Shown here one piece after another: positions 1 to 12,969 of a stretch of DNA of 64,000 bases (its first letter is position 1; every line of letters starts with the position of its first letter). A program made the position numbers and the translations under genes. Origin of the DNA: Alviniconcha marisindica (Eukaryota > Mollusca > Gastropoda > Provannidae); NCBI GenBank assembly GCA_018857735.1, contig JABMCL010003107.1:124001-188000 (forward strand). The letters run 5' to 3'. The notes beneath the pieces are model-generated. The model was not told the origin of the DNA, ran no database searches, and saw nothing but the letters and a program-made list of their open reading frames with translations.

Positions 1-97
1 CGATAGCATTTCTGAACAGATAAATCCTTTCAGACATCAGAGTAGTGTGTGTGTGTGTGTGTGTAAATTACGTAAATTACTAATAAATCTAGTATGT

Positions 98-167
<70 letters not shown>

Positions 168-290
168 CTGTTCAATAACTGTTCTTTGAGTTTAAAATAT
201 ACAATATGTGTTATTGTGTACTGTGATGTGGTTAATGTTCAGCCATGTTTTAATTTCTCTGATGAGATAGTAAAGTAATCTTGAATCTTA
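1..290 (+). mobile_element. 3' end of a non-LTR retrotransposon (LINE) relic
   Basis: The sequence after the (AC)n block, about 165-287, is the reverse complement of 30797-30960, where it sits next to reverse-transcriptase-like coding sequence. Shared words include TTAATGTTCAGCCA and the tail AAAGTAATCTTGAATCTT. This marks it as the 3' untranslated end of the same LINE family, here on the + strand with the terminal GAATCTT-type tail near 287. An (AC)n microsatellite occupies 103-164 and a short GT run lies near 45-64, with a small inverted repeat (GTAAATTACGTAAATTAC / GTAATTTAC) between them. No coding part is visible; it probably lies upstream of the window. Confidence 0.5.
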
Positions 291-1284
291 AATCAGTGAA
301 GCGAGTTAGACAAATGTTGTGCTGCTAAACACTGATCAACACAGAGTTGTTTAATCAAGTCAAAACAGTGATTCACTACTACACAGAAAAAACCATGCCA
401 ACAAGCAAGTGACTGTTGTAAACATAGCCCTATTCACAAGAAGAGAGTGAGGCATCAGCTACTGATTTTAAAAGAGCCCTATTCACAATAAGAGAGCAAG
501 ATATCAACTACTGATTTTGCTCTATCCTGCATCTAAATGAACAATGCTAAGATGGGTAATTATATTCTACATGGATCTGTGTGGAAAATGAGCATGTTAC
601 AAGCAACAGGTAGTAAAAATGCAATGAGTGAAAATGGATTTGAATCAGGTGATGCACACCCAGCTTATGCCAGTCAGTGTGCTGTGCATGCAGTGTGATG
701 TTGTGCTACATGCAAGGCATGTTTCAAAGCAAAAGTATTGACTTCTCAGGTTCCCGGTCTTTTAACAGTAATGAGATTGCAAGGATGTGATATCCAGGCA
801 GGATTAATATGGAAATACACCTACTTTGCACTTACCCACCTTTGGCTCTAAATGCATTAATACACTCCCACCCCAGCAAAAGCATCTGTTTTTGTTGGTC
901 TGAGATATTCTGAACAACTTGATTCTTTGTCAACAAGCTTGGTATATTAAGCTTCATCATCACTATAAGCCCAGTCCTGCCTGGCCTCACCTCTGCCAGC
1001 ATGCCTGTCTGGATGGCCTACCAGTACCCACCTAGCACATGGTCTTGACTGCATATCTTCATATTTTCCCACCTAGGTAGCCAGGGCTGCCATTTGCATA
1101 ATTTTTGCTGATGATGAAGTGATGCTTAATGTCCTCAGATGTCAGCTGACATATTAGGGACAAGCTGTGACCAATGCCAAAGCATGGTTCAATATAGCTT
1201 TACGTCCACAGAAACCAGAAGGCTCGTTAGGACGGACAGCCCAGGACGGCCACCTCGACTCTCACACAGCTCCAGAACTATATG

Positions 1285-1730
1285 ATATAATTTTTGCTGT
1301 GTTCCATTTTTATACTTCCTCCACTCCCCCCTAGAGATGTTAAGGGGGTGTATTGAAATCACTATTTCTGTGTGTCCCAATGTCCAGATCTTGTCCAGGT
1401 GATGTCTTCTGGACCTTTTTAACCAAACATGGTGTGATAGGGCATTATCATGAGATGGAGTGCCATCCCCCCCTTATTTTATTTTTTATTTTGCCATTTT
1501 TGAGATCAAGGTGACAGTAGGGGCTTGTTTCATTAAGATATGACTTTTTTAATTTTTAAACCATATCTACAAACTTATTGATGCTTTTGCAATCAGACTT
1601 AGTTTAATGGTACATCATCATAAGCTGGAGTGTTTTGTGACAAGATTTGATTGCCGTGTTCAAAGATAAGGTCAAGGATAACACTGAAAGTTCAAAACAT
1701 TTTTGAATGTTAATCCTGTTCTCTGTATCA
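1285..1730 (+). repeat. AAGGTCA-type interspersed repeat, copy 1
   Basis: Carries the hallmark order of a family seen nine times in this window: a T/C-rich then GGGGG(T)GTATTGAAATCAC lead, TGTCCAG...ATGTCTTCTGGACC, TTTTTAACCAAACATGG, a GATGGAGTG-type word, then TCAAGGT(GACA). A second monomer follows at 1560-1730 with ATCATCATAAGCTGGAGTG and AAGGTCAAGGATAAC. Non-coding. Confidence 0.6.
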
Positions 1731-1901
1731 CTGATCTCTCTGATTATCTCCTGATCATATTCTGTTTCAGACATCCTCAGTGATGACTGCTAGTGGTTGA
1801 TTGTTTTAAAGGAAATCTGTACAAAATCAGCTTCTTTGTTCTTTTAGTTTCTTTTGAACTGACTGCATTTGGCTATGTTCACAGAAACCAGGTGGTTTAC
1901 C

Positions 1902-1925
1902 GGGGGGGGGGGGGGGGGGGGGGGG
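1902..1925 (+). repeat. Poly-G tract (24 G)
   Basis: Uninterrupted G run following CAGGTGGTTTACC. Its length is likely to be unreliable in assembly. Confidence 0.9.
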
Positions 1926-2627
1926 CGATGCATCACTCTCACCTCTGGAATGAGTCACAGACACAAAATAAAATATATCTTGTATTCCTGTATTGGGTGG
2001 GGAATTTGGGATAGGTTTGTGTGTGTGTGTTTTCCCAGTATAATTTTAAAGGGATTTTGTGGTTATAATTTGCTTCTGTGTCTTAATCCAGAAAAGTGCA
2101 GTGTGTTTGCCATGTCTTTTTAAGCAAAGACCAGCCCTACTGCATCCATCAAGATTGTTCAAGGGAAACAATAAGTTGCATAAACTTTCTAATTTTGAAG
2201 ACTAGTGATGACTGAGGATTTGGTTTTGTCCTGTTAACCCCTTCACAGCCATGATGTCATTTGAAAACAACCCATCAAATTTGAAACCCTTAAGCCTTTT
2301 TGTCTTCTTTTTCACAGTGGCACGTGAAAGGATCTCCAAAATGCACAGAGTTGAAAATAGATTATTTCCCCCTACATTTTCTTTGTTTTCAAGCTAACAA
2401 AATAAGTTGTGAAGACTGCTGAAGCTATACAGGAAGTGAAGGAAGTGTGGATGGTTTGCTCCCTTGCCACATGTTTACAAATGATAGATTTGGAATTGGA
2501 TTTGTTTCATGAGTATAATAAGTGGGATATACATACAGCTTTCCTTAACAAAAATAAGTCATTACTTGTCAGAAATGAGTTAATAACCCCAAACAAATGG
2601 CAGTGCTATTCCAGAAAAAATATATAA

Positions 2628-2862
2628 TAATAATGAAATATTTATAAAGCATGAACTACTAACATAAAAATAGAGCTTGAGGTGCTGTACAGAATTCACA
2701 TATAGACTACATCCACATTTAGACACCTCAAGCAGAAAATGGCAATAACAATTACTGCATGCAGTTCAAATGACAAGAGGCAAACACCAAGGCCTACATT
2801 ACAAACACATAGTCATGCATATGTACTCACACAATCACACACACATGCACGTGTGCATGTGT

Positions 2863-2893
<31 letters not shown>

Positions 2894-3290
2894 TTTTGTA
2901 TGTATTTTGTCTTGGGAAGGGGGCGGGGGATTAAGAATTTGCTAGTAGTAGTAGGTTTTAAACAAATGGGTCTTCAGAGTGGGTTTAAATGCAGTGGTCA
3001 ACTGAATGTATATAATTTCATGGGGCAGGGAATTCAAGACAAGAAGGAGCAGCATAGGAAAAAGAGCACTGTCCAGATATGTGTAGAGAGTATGTCCAAA
3101 TACATGTAGAGTGCACATGAAGATCAGAAAGATAAGCTGGGAAATTATCAGAGGAAACTGAGAGACAAAGAGTTGGTAACTTGTACTCACTGTGTGCTTG
3201 GATAGGCAGCCAGTGAAGAGTTCTAAGGTGTGAAACATGGTCTGAAAGGAGCAAGTTGCAGCAGTCTGACCTAGAGAGGGCTAAGGCAGA
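2628..3290 (-). mobile_element. L2/CR1-like LINE, 3' end of ORF2 and 3' UTR, decayed
   Basis: Minus-strand translation gives a reverse-transcriptase C-terminal tail: DHVSHLRTLHWLPI near 3240-3200, then AYLSDL, FSYAAPS, NSLPHEI and ALKTHLFK-like (here TLKTHLFKTYY) near 2960. The pieces lie in two frames, so there is at least one frameshift around 3040. The 3' UTR runs to about 2628 and ends in a TTATTATT-type tail. The same UTR recurs at 63081-63300. A (CA)n lies inside it at 2864-2893. Confidence 0.75.
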
Positions 3291-3711
3291 TCAAGTGTTT
3301 TTGTAGAGTCAACAGAAAAAAGACTGCTAATTGCATTGCTGCAGCAAACTTCAAAGTAGGGTAATCAGCAGACATTCTTGATACGCAGTTCTATGCTCAA
3401 GTCATCTGCAGTGTAAAATTCAGTGGTGCATTGAAGCATCACACATTACATATTACATCATATGCCCAAAAATAGCAACGTCAACCATACTATCCTATAC
3501 CAATCACCTCTCATGTTAATAAGACAAACTAACATACATGAACTGCATTTACCAATAATATTTATGGGCACATAATGGAGGAATACTCTGTATCTTGCTG
3601 CTCAAGCAACAGTTGTGTGAGACTTGCTGTCAGGATCAGCAACTTTCTTGTCTGAGTTCTTTGCATTTACTCCTTTTACCAAAAGTGAGTTATTTTTGTT
3701 TTTGTTTTTAA

Positions 3712-3712
<1 letters not shown>

Positions 3713-3792
<80 letters not shown>
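3713..3792 (+). repeat. (TG)n microsatellite, about 40 units
   Basis: Pure TG run of about 80 bases roughly 250 bases upstream of the first visible Msn exon. Confidence 0.95.
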
Positions 3793-3793
<1 letters not shown>

Positions 3794-4044
3794 CTGCTGC
3801 AGTCATATACTGTGGATTTTTCCTTCCGATTTTTCTTTTTCTGCTCACTCCCTGGACTGCTGAGTTGGACTGGGATGCTGACTTGCATCACTTTTTACTA
3901 GTACAGTACTAGCATTGTTGTGCTGCTGTGTCTTGACACCAACTCCACCTCCTTCTCTCGTTAGTTTTGTCCCTCTGTCACATTGGCCAGTGTTTCTGTC
4001 TGTCGATCCTCCCAACTTTTCTCATATCCCATCACCCCCAACAG

Positions 4045-4285
4045 TATCGCCAGGCAGTCAGCCAGCAACCTTCCATGCGTCACCAGAGATCCTTCTCCGC
4101 ATTTGGCTTTGGGGCTGGTGGAGGTACAGGCACACTGACATCACTGTCATCGCAGTCACGGCGTGGGTCACAGATCAATGTCAACGTCACACCATCACAG
4201 ACTACTGAGAGTGCTGGTGATACCCCAGAGATCAGAAAGTACAAGAAGCGCTTTGGATCCGACATTCTGTGTGCAGCATTATGGG
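4045..4285 (+). CDS. msn: Msn exon a: linker and start of CNH domain
   Basis: Acceptor CCCCCAACAG precedes 4045; donor GTAAGG follows 4285. It opens in phase 0 and leaves one G of a split Gly codon. It encodes a GFGAGGGTG Gly stretch, a Ser-rich linker, then [12 protein letters not shown] and LCAALWG, which match the start of CNH in MAP4K4-type kinases. CAG repeats just inside the exon (near 4052 and 4064) could serve as alternative acceptors, so the left edge is the least certain boundary of the gene. Confidence 0.88.
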
Positions 4286-7200
4286 GTAAGGGTTTGAAAG
4301 CTCTGGAAGTGATGCTGAGATAAATCTGACAAAACTGCTGGCTTTGAAAAAAAATGACAATGGTAGAAGATACTTCTGGACAATATTTATTCCCTGTTGT
4401 GTTTCACTTTTCATTTTCTTTCTTTAATATGTTTATAAGATGAGAATAATGTTTTTGCCTCAAAATGTGTGGACCTACAAAGGTCCACCTCAAATATAGA
4501 CTAGGTTCAGTGGTGCAGCCTTACTTATGCAAATAAGAGTTGCAACTTCAGTATACATACACAAAAAGAGGGATACGCTCTGAGTCAGAGAATGCACGGA
4601 TACGCTCTGAGTCAGAGAATGCACCTTGACATTACTGCCCTTGCAGTTACAGCATGGGTTGCAGATCAGCGTCAACATCACACCGTCACAGACTACTGAG
4701 AGTGCTGGTGACACACAAGAGATCAGAAAGTAAAAGAAGTGTAGTAAAAAGTTACTGCACAAGCCAACAGGACTGAAAGTAGAATTTCTCAAGGAAGGCA
4801 GGTCTACAAATTACGAGACTGAATGATTATGAACAGACACATTTTAGTGCATTGTATTAGTGTTTTAGTGCATTGGAAATTTCACATAATCCACTCTGCA
4901 AATCTGGGAGACAGACGATAGCAGCCTCGGATGAGGCATAATGCAGGTGTTAATCAGACATTCTCTATGACACACTCCAAGCATCGCTTTCCGGCACCTT
5001 CTTCCAAACTCTGCCAGATTTGGTTATGCCACTGAAGGGGCACTCTTTATCTCCGTGCAGCTGTCCACCAACACGGTCAGCACCCTTCGAAAGGTTTGGG
5101 TACTAGTAAGACTGTGGAAGCAGCCTAGCGCCTAAGCACGCACATAAACATGAGACACATCCACCCCAGTTACAAAAAGAGTTCCATCTCGTTTCAAACG
5201 ATCATGCTGTTATTTGTGCTGGTGTAAACTTTGTTGGCAGTTATAAATGACATGCCTTGTTTTATTTTAATTGTTTTAACAAACTTACTGCTGTTTGAGC
5301 ACCAGCGAAAAACTGCTCATTAGCTGACAGTTTTCAGGACCCTATGATGTAACTAAATACGGCAGTGGTTGAAGGATGTCGTAAACCAGTGCTTGGAGTT
5401 TGTCTCTGTGACTCTTAGTCACCATGATACATTTGGTGGTAAATGAAGCACTTTTGTTCAATATTTTACACGAGCATTGTACAAAATTATGTAATGTGAC
5501 ATTTTTTTGTTTTTAATATTTCATTAATCCCATGCGTGTAATTCTGGCCACCATACCTGAGTAAGACAACAGCAGCCACAAGAGCAGTGCTACCCATTGA
5601 TACTAGCATGTGCAGTATTTTTGTGTGTCCAAACAATTTTATAGCTGCCTGTTGTTTGGGATTTGTAAGGGACACGCCCATTTTAATACATGCAATTAAG
5701 CTGCTATGTACCATCTCAGATAATCCCTAGAAGCAGAGCAGTTCATCTTGCAGACAAGCAGATATTGAAAAGACACATACTGAGCTATCCAAAAATCATT
5801 GTCTCCAAAAATCCCCAGTGGTTGGGGGGGGGGGGGGGGGGGGGGGGTCGATACCTGGCCCATGGACTAAACTTTCTACCGTGCAGAAGTGGGGGGGGGG
5901 GGGGGGGTCAAGCTTCAGAAATGTGATTAGTTGCTTTTTTTGCTTTTTTCTATATTTATTTTTTTCTTGCTTTTTTTTTTTTTTTTTTTTTTTTTGTACA
6001 TTCAGTGTGTGGACTGTATTACCAACAAGGTCTGCAACTCAACCAAGCAGCAGTTGGATGTCATGAGGAAATTCTGAGTTGTGAAAAGGTGCAGACTATG
6101 GTTTCTGGCAGAATGGTTGTTTAGTGAAATATTAAACAGAAAAGGACGTACAGTCAGGGCAGGCAGAAAAAGGTTTGTCAGACAGCACCATGACTGGCTA
6201 GACTTGCTGTTGTGAATGCACAGACAGTGTCAGATGACTGACCAAAATAGAAATAGCTTGCATCATCTAAGGTGCCCATTGACCATAGCTGTCATTGGAT
6301 GAAGGTGACTTATATATTTGAGACCAAGAAATGTTCAGTGTTAGTGTCTTGTGGACACTTTTTAGTAAAACCATTAAGACAATGAATCACAATGATTCCT
6401 TGCGTTATCTTACATGAGTGTGAATTGAATGAGTGTTTACTCATGTTGTGTGTTTGTGTAAGATTTTTCATGAACTGATACATGTCTCTGTATGCGCTTG
6501 CTCCACAGGTAACTGATTGTTTTAAATGAACTGATACATGTCCCTGTATGTGCTTGCTCCACAGGTGTCAACCTGCTTATTGGCACAGAGAATGGACTCA
6601 TGCTGCTGGATCGCAGTGGGCAAGGGAAAGGTTGGAAATTGTTCTCTTTAGACATGGCTATTTCTTTCTAGAAGAAGAAAGATTCTAAGTTTTAAGATTG
6701 TACTGATTAAGGTCCTGCTGGCATTGTGAACATTTTGACTTTGTGGTTTTCTTGCACTACAGATGTGAACAATGTCAAAACTTTGTATGCATTGATTGGT
6801 AGCTGTACTCATTAATATTTACCTGTTCATACCACTTTCAGTGATTGAGTAGTGTAGTTTTCAGACTATACGGCAATACTTTTTGCCTGAAATTTGACCT
6901 TGTACAGGTTGTAATCAGTAGTGTCTTATCTGCAGATAAAATTCCGTATGCATGCTTTTTTCTGAAGAATGAAAAGGACTATTTTGAACCAGAATCAGCC
7001 ATTGCATTAAACTGAAACCGTAAACATTGGCAAACTGGTCAGTAATATTTTCCAGGCACTAAACAGAGGACATAGACCCAGAAGGAACTAGGACTGACTG
7101 AAAATATTACTGACCAGTTTGCCAATGTTTATGTTTTCAGTCGGTCAATATTCTATCCCTTACTGTCATTTTCGGGGGTTTGTGCAGCAGAAAAAAAGAA

Positions 7201-8561
7201 AAGAGAGCAGAAAAAAAGGGGATGGGGAAGGGAGGTAGAGGTATTTGCTGTTGGTATGATGATATCCTTAATATGAAAGTGCCAAGGGAGTTTGGAGGGA
7301 GCTCATTCCATTCTCTGATTGTGCAGGGAAAGAATACGTTGTCTCCATAGTCAGTGCAGCAGTAGAAATATTGGTAGTGAAGGCTGTGGTGCCTTCTCCT
7401 TGCCTTCCTTTGGTTTCAGGTTAAGGCACCTCACATACTTGTCCAGTGGATATCTTGTAAAGCATGGCCAACCAGCCAGATGGTTCATCATCAGCATTGA
7501 AAGGACAGCCATTTCAACTGGTGGAGCATGTCACCAGCAATTCCTGTGTTTATTCAGGACAGGAAGGGCTGCCCTTCACTGTACTTTCTTGATGCTTGAG
7601 ATGTGCTTGCTGCAGTAGGGGTCTCATTCTGTACCTGGATATTCAGTGAGCGGATGTACCATAGCCTTGTAGGAGAGCTCCTTGATTTTGGTTGAGGCAC
7701 CTTTCAGGTTCCTTCAGGAACATCCTGTTTACCTTGGCAAAGATGTTGCCAGTGTGTTTTCCCACCCAAGGTGTCACCCCAAGGTACTTTAACACAAGTC
7801 ACTGTCTCCAGGGCTTGGTCGTGGAGGGTGTAGTCTTCTCACTGGCTGGTAGTGCTCTTCCTGCTCCTGATGATTTGTAATTGTCTACACTTTCCATGGT
7901 GGAAGGACATCTCCAGTTCATTTTCCTATGCTTCTAGTTTATGGAGATCCTCTTGCAGAACTACAGGTTCTTGCATGCAGGTGATCAAGTGGTGCAAGAG
8001 GGTGTCATCTGCAAAGAGTCTGCATAGGGAGGTCACTCTGTCTTGGAGGTCATTAATGTAGATCAGAAATAGGCAGGGTCCAAGCACTGACCCCAGTGGG
8101 ACTTCTGATCTTACACTAATGTAGTCTGATTTGGCACAGTCCATGACTACTGCTTGTCTATGATCTCAAAATGTTTGCAATCCAGGTGTTTTTGCTTGCT
8201 TGGATGCCATAGTGATCAAGTTTGTGCACCAACAGGCTCGTTTGGCTAATCAGATGCTTTGGTGAAGTCCATGCTGATGACATATGTCAGAGTTCCTTTC
8301 TCCATTGCTACTGAGACTTCAGGATTACAAGAATATGTATTTGCCTGTGACATTTGAATGTGCACAGAAATTTGTCTTGGTGAGGTTTCATTCATTATAG
8401 TGCACATATAAATAGACACAAATAGACACAATGATTGAACTAGCCATGTATAAAAGTTAATGTAACAATCTCATTCTTGCAGTGTAAAACTATCGCATGC
8501 ATGCATGCATGCACACATGTGCACGCATGCACGTGCACATACACACACAAACACACACACT

Positions 8562-8610
<49 letters not shown>

Positions 8611-11600
8611 CTTTGGTGAACTCAATCAGCTGGGTCGCACAGGACCTATTCCTCCAAAAGCTGTGCTGTTGAGGGGACAAGGTGCTCTTTGATTCCAGGT
8701 GATGCATAATAGATCCCACAAGAATGTGTTTAAGGAGTCTTCAGGGGATGCTAGTGAGGGATATAGGTCTGTAGTTGGCAGGGTTGTAGCATTCTCCTTT
8801 CTTGAAAACCTGCATTGCAAGGGCCTCACTCCAATGTTTTGGTACTTCTGTCTGCAATGATGACTGGTAAACTGCTCTCAGGGTTGGAGCAACTTCCTTG
8901 GCAAGCTCTCTAAGGACAGGGGGAAATGCCATCTGGTTCAGCAGCTTTGTTTGGGTTCTGTGCCTTGTAATGCAACTGTGATTGTCACCATAAGAGTATA
9001 ATTATTTACTTCCGTCATCAAGCATGGTGTAATTATGGCTGTACTGTCTTCTGCCTCCAAATCTCAGAAGTCACTTTGGAGTCATCTCCTCCTTCATCTT
9101 CTCCCAGTTGGCTCACCCATAGAGGAGTATGGGTTGGGATGCATTCTGTCAGAGGTCAGATTTGGCTTTGGATTCAAAGTAGAGGATTTTGTGGTCTGAG
9201 AGTCAGGGAAGGACTTCTATCTGTGGAATGAGAGTTGGTGAGTTTGGCTCCAACACTACCTGCACAAGTCCACTGTCATATGTGAGGTCTCAAGGTCCTG
9301 GTGGAATGCAGGGTAGGAGGCATTTGGTTTCAGTGTCATGCTGGTGCAGTCCCAGTGTGGCAAGTTAAGTCACCTGCAATCAGGAGTTCAGCATTTTCAT
9401 GCCTGTTGCGTGGTGTAGGGACAGTTTCAGGTTCTGCATGCTTAGGGCATCAGAAACATTGGGCCTGTAGAAGGCACAAACATAGGCATGTCTGTGGCTC
9501 CTGGTCAGAAGCTTTGCCCACAGTATCTCAAAGCCAGCGTCCAATTCAGCCACCTCCGTTCCCTCAATGTCCTCTGTGAGAGAGCAATAAGCACTCATCC
9601 TCTGCCTTTGTTGTGGTCTTTTCTGTAAAGTTTGTGGCAGGAAGGGAACAATTCAGTATTACCAATACTGGGGTCACGCCATGTCTTGGTTTCTATTACT
9701 ATGTCAGGTTTGGTGCTATCCAGCATGTTGGCAATTTGCCCATTTCCAAACTACAGAATGGGAGTTGGTGTTCAGAATTTTGAGGGGGGTCTCTGTGTGC
9801 CTTGTTTGCTGGATCAAGTTGGGGTTGAGGAGGTAAGTGGTTTGAACTCGTTGACAGTGGCAGGGGCAGACATGGTACTGGAGGTCCATGGTGACTCTTG
9901 TCCAACTCCATGTAGGTCGGATAGTGTGTTGCAGTGATTTTGGTTAGCACATGCAACACAGTGCCGTGAGATGTCAGTTTAGTTTGTTCATGTACACTTG
10001 GGAACCTATATTCTGGCAGGATGCATGGAACTGTACTACACTGGACTCACAAGCTACTCCCCTTTCATTCGAGTCAACAGATCTTGCTCACACAGGGCCT
10101 GCTCATCAATGACTCATCCATCATTTAAGGGTTGTACTGGTGTTCCTGGCTGATGTCTAGAGTCAGGAGTTTGAATAATCCCTGTGAGTAGGCATAGGCC
10201 AAGGATCTGTGCCACAGACCCAGAATCATTGTGTGTTGCATTTGTCAGTTACATTTTGTTGTTGAGGGTACCATAAGTTGTGAGTACTAAACAAAGTATG
10301 TGCTGGCATTGTGCGGTATATATTTTGGCTTAGGTTCTAATGCTGTACTGCTCAAAGTAGGTTTGGGTTTTGTTAATATTCCTCTTGTGCTCAGTCAATA
10401 AAGGTACTGGAGTATGGTGTACTGGTTCTGGTTCAGGTCACTCTGAAGAATGCCATTTTGGATTCTAGTTGTATTTTTCCAGAGTGGTGCTATTTTGGAA
10501 TGTCAGCATTTGCACTTGGTCCTGCTTGGTCATGCAGTATGTTTGATTTCGATCAGATCTTGGCAAAAAAAGTAAAATTCTTGTCTTACCTGGTTCATCT
10601 GGTGTTTCTTAGGGTTTAATGGGTGATTTGGGGTTCAGGGATGAGATACAAACAAGAAAACTGATCATTTGGATGGAGACCGACAGGCACTCATGTACAT
10701 TCCCCCATTATCTCATTACCAAGTGCCATGGCCAAGAAACGGGTTTGGGTTAGCCAGTTATCATCTGCAAGTCTTCAGTCTTCAAGTACAAAGGTCAAGC
10801 TGTCACTGTTGACAATTATTTGACTTGGTGTGCACATTACTGCAGGCTAGAGAGAAGGGGGGGAGGTGGGAGGCTGTTTGTCTTTGTAAAATGATGCCAT
10901 GTTCTGATCAGTTCAAACTTTTTTCTCAACAGCAAATTCACGCATGATTTCCATTTTCCTGTATTACAGCATGCCAGCACTTTCCTTTGTGAATGAATGA
11001 ATGAATAACATTTATATATAGTGCATAAAAACTCACACAGAAGCAAATAAGTTGAATGACTGAATAGTATGGCAATTACCGCCCATGCCAAACAAATCAA
11101 AATTCAAAAGAAAAATATGCAAATACCTGCTCAGTCAGGTATTAAAATACTGCCTGGAGCCAATGCCACCAAACTATACTGCTACAAGAGGTCACTGAAA
11201 ATAAACTTTATCGGTACCTGAAGGGGAAAAAATGATAGTAAATAAATAAAAGACATGGGTCTGCATGTCCAACAACTCAGTGCACTTCAGCCACCTCTCA
11301 GTGGCAATGGTGTTTGTCCTGCACCCATCTGCATACAACAGCATACAAGGATAAAGAAAAAACTGAGGACAACCAATGAGCCACACGATGGGCAAGAAAT
11401 AAACAAATAATTTGAGACCACAGACAAGCAGAATTCACAGGTATTTTCGAAACAGTTACAATGGAACTACAAAAGATGGAGATAACCCAGGGACAGCCAG
11501 CATAAAGGCTTTAGCACTATTCATATATGGGCCAATGGGCCAGTTGTGATGAATCATGGACAAAGAAAGAAAAACGTTGACAAGAAAAAAACCACAAATA

Positions 11601-12865
11601 CATCATACAAAGATATACAGAAAGGGGAAAACCCTACATATTGATCACAACAGTGGTAGCCCCCTGTTGAGATTTGACCACTGATTCCTCACCATGGTAT
11701 CATGAAAATAACCGAACAGTTTATCTTAAGTTTGAGATCAGTCTGAAGTTAACCGTAATGACGTTGCTTGCTATAAAGGAGAGTCAACCCTTTGATACGG
11801 TAATGTGATTTATTATTCATATAATAGTAATATTAGTAGCAAAAATATATGTATGTTTGAATAGAACACTCCATTAGAATTGTGTAGAAAATGAATGTCT
11901 TTTTTCATCTTAAATTTAATTTAAGAAGATTAAATTAAATGCAGAGAAATCCAATAAGGATCATAGACAACAATGTGTGAATATAACAGTGCATTTACAC
12001 GCTATTATTTTAAATACATGTCAAGAGACATTTTTACTGTTAATATTCCTGCTTGTCAATAAAATTAAAAAAACATGCATGTACACACACATGCACACAC
12101 ACACACACACACATATGCACATGCACACATACCACATGTGCTTGTGGATGCACACACACTTGCACACATGCTCGCATGCATGCATGGGTCATTTTCAAGA
12201 AATGTCTGCAGATCAAGGTATAAAACTCAAGAATTGTTTTGGTGGATACAAAAGATTTTTAGTATAAATGTATTTTATAATAAAAATAAAAATAATAAAA
12301 ATCTTCAAAAAGCATGGATAGGTATTCAGTGACTAACCCCAGCTAAAAAAATAATAATTGTAAACTTAAATTGATGGAAGTGGAGAAAATTGTCAGCGCT
12401 GTTACCAAAACTCAAATGTGCACTACCACACTTCATTAAACCACTTCATAATGTAAAGAAATGGAGTTTAGAAAATGAGTCAAATGTTGCATTTTCTTTA
12501 TGGACTATAATTTTGTTGAAACATCTACCTTTATATATATATATTATTATTATTTTTTAGTGTAAATGATTAGCTGTAAACAAAAGTGGGTTATTTTGGG
12601 GAAGAGAAAATACTATTTGCACAATCTGTTTGCTTCAAGGATGGTAACTAAAAGCTTTTTTGTATACATGTGTGCACACATGTACACACTGACACACAAC
12701 ACCGTTGATGAAGGAAGGAATACTCTGTATTTGGTAGATGTCTTTCTGAGCATGTGAAACTGTAATGAATGGATGCACTGTATATAGTGTAATATGCATC
12801 TTACACAACAGTCAAAAGACAAATGTTTGAAATTTAATATTCACATTGCTGATTGTTCATAACAG

Positions 12866-12897
<32 letters not shown>

Positions 12898-12926
12898 CAC
12901 ACACACACACACACACACACACACAT

Positions 12927-12969
<43 letters not shown>

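Larger units (their letters stand above)
291..4044 (+). other. Intronic DNA upstream of the first visible Msn exon
   Basis: No exon was recognised here. The next exon opens in phase 0 at 4045, so at least one upstream exon must lie outside the window or be too divergent to see. Contents are a repeat copy at 1285-1730, a G tract at 1902-1925, a minus-strand LINE 3' end at 2628-3290 and a long (TG)n at 3713-3792. In 291-1284, 1926-2627 and 3291-3712 I see only AT-rich sequence. A TTAACCCCTTCACAGCC string at 2235 resembles a TTAA-type transposon end but I found no partner. Confidence 0.6.
4286..6564 (+). other. msn: Msn intron a-b
   Basis: 2.3 kb. It holds a decayed copy of exon a (4627-4742), a SINE-body copy (5555-5720), G tracts at 5824-5847 and 5891-5907, a T tract at 5971-5995 and the duplicated acceptor before exon b. 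Nothing further was recognised in 4746-5550 or 5996-6470. Confidence 0.85.

Noticed and set aside
103..164. CRISPR-like or other spaced repeat arrays anywhere in the window
   Set aside because: All short repeats here are contiguous microsatellites or minisatellites without regular spacers, in a clearly eukaryotic sequence.
3713..3792. Long open frames of alternating Cys-Val or Thr-His
   Set aside because: They are translations of a (TG)n microsatellite, open in several frames only because the repeat has no stops.
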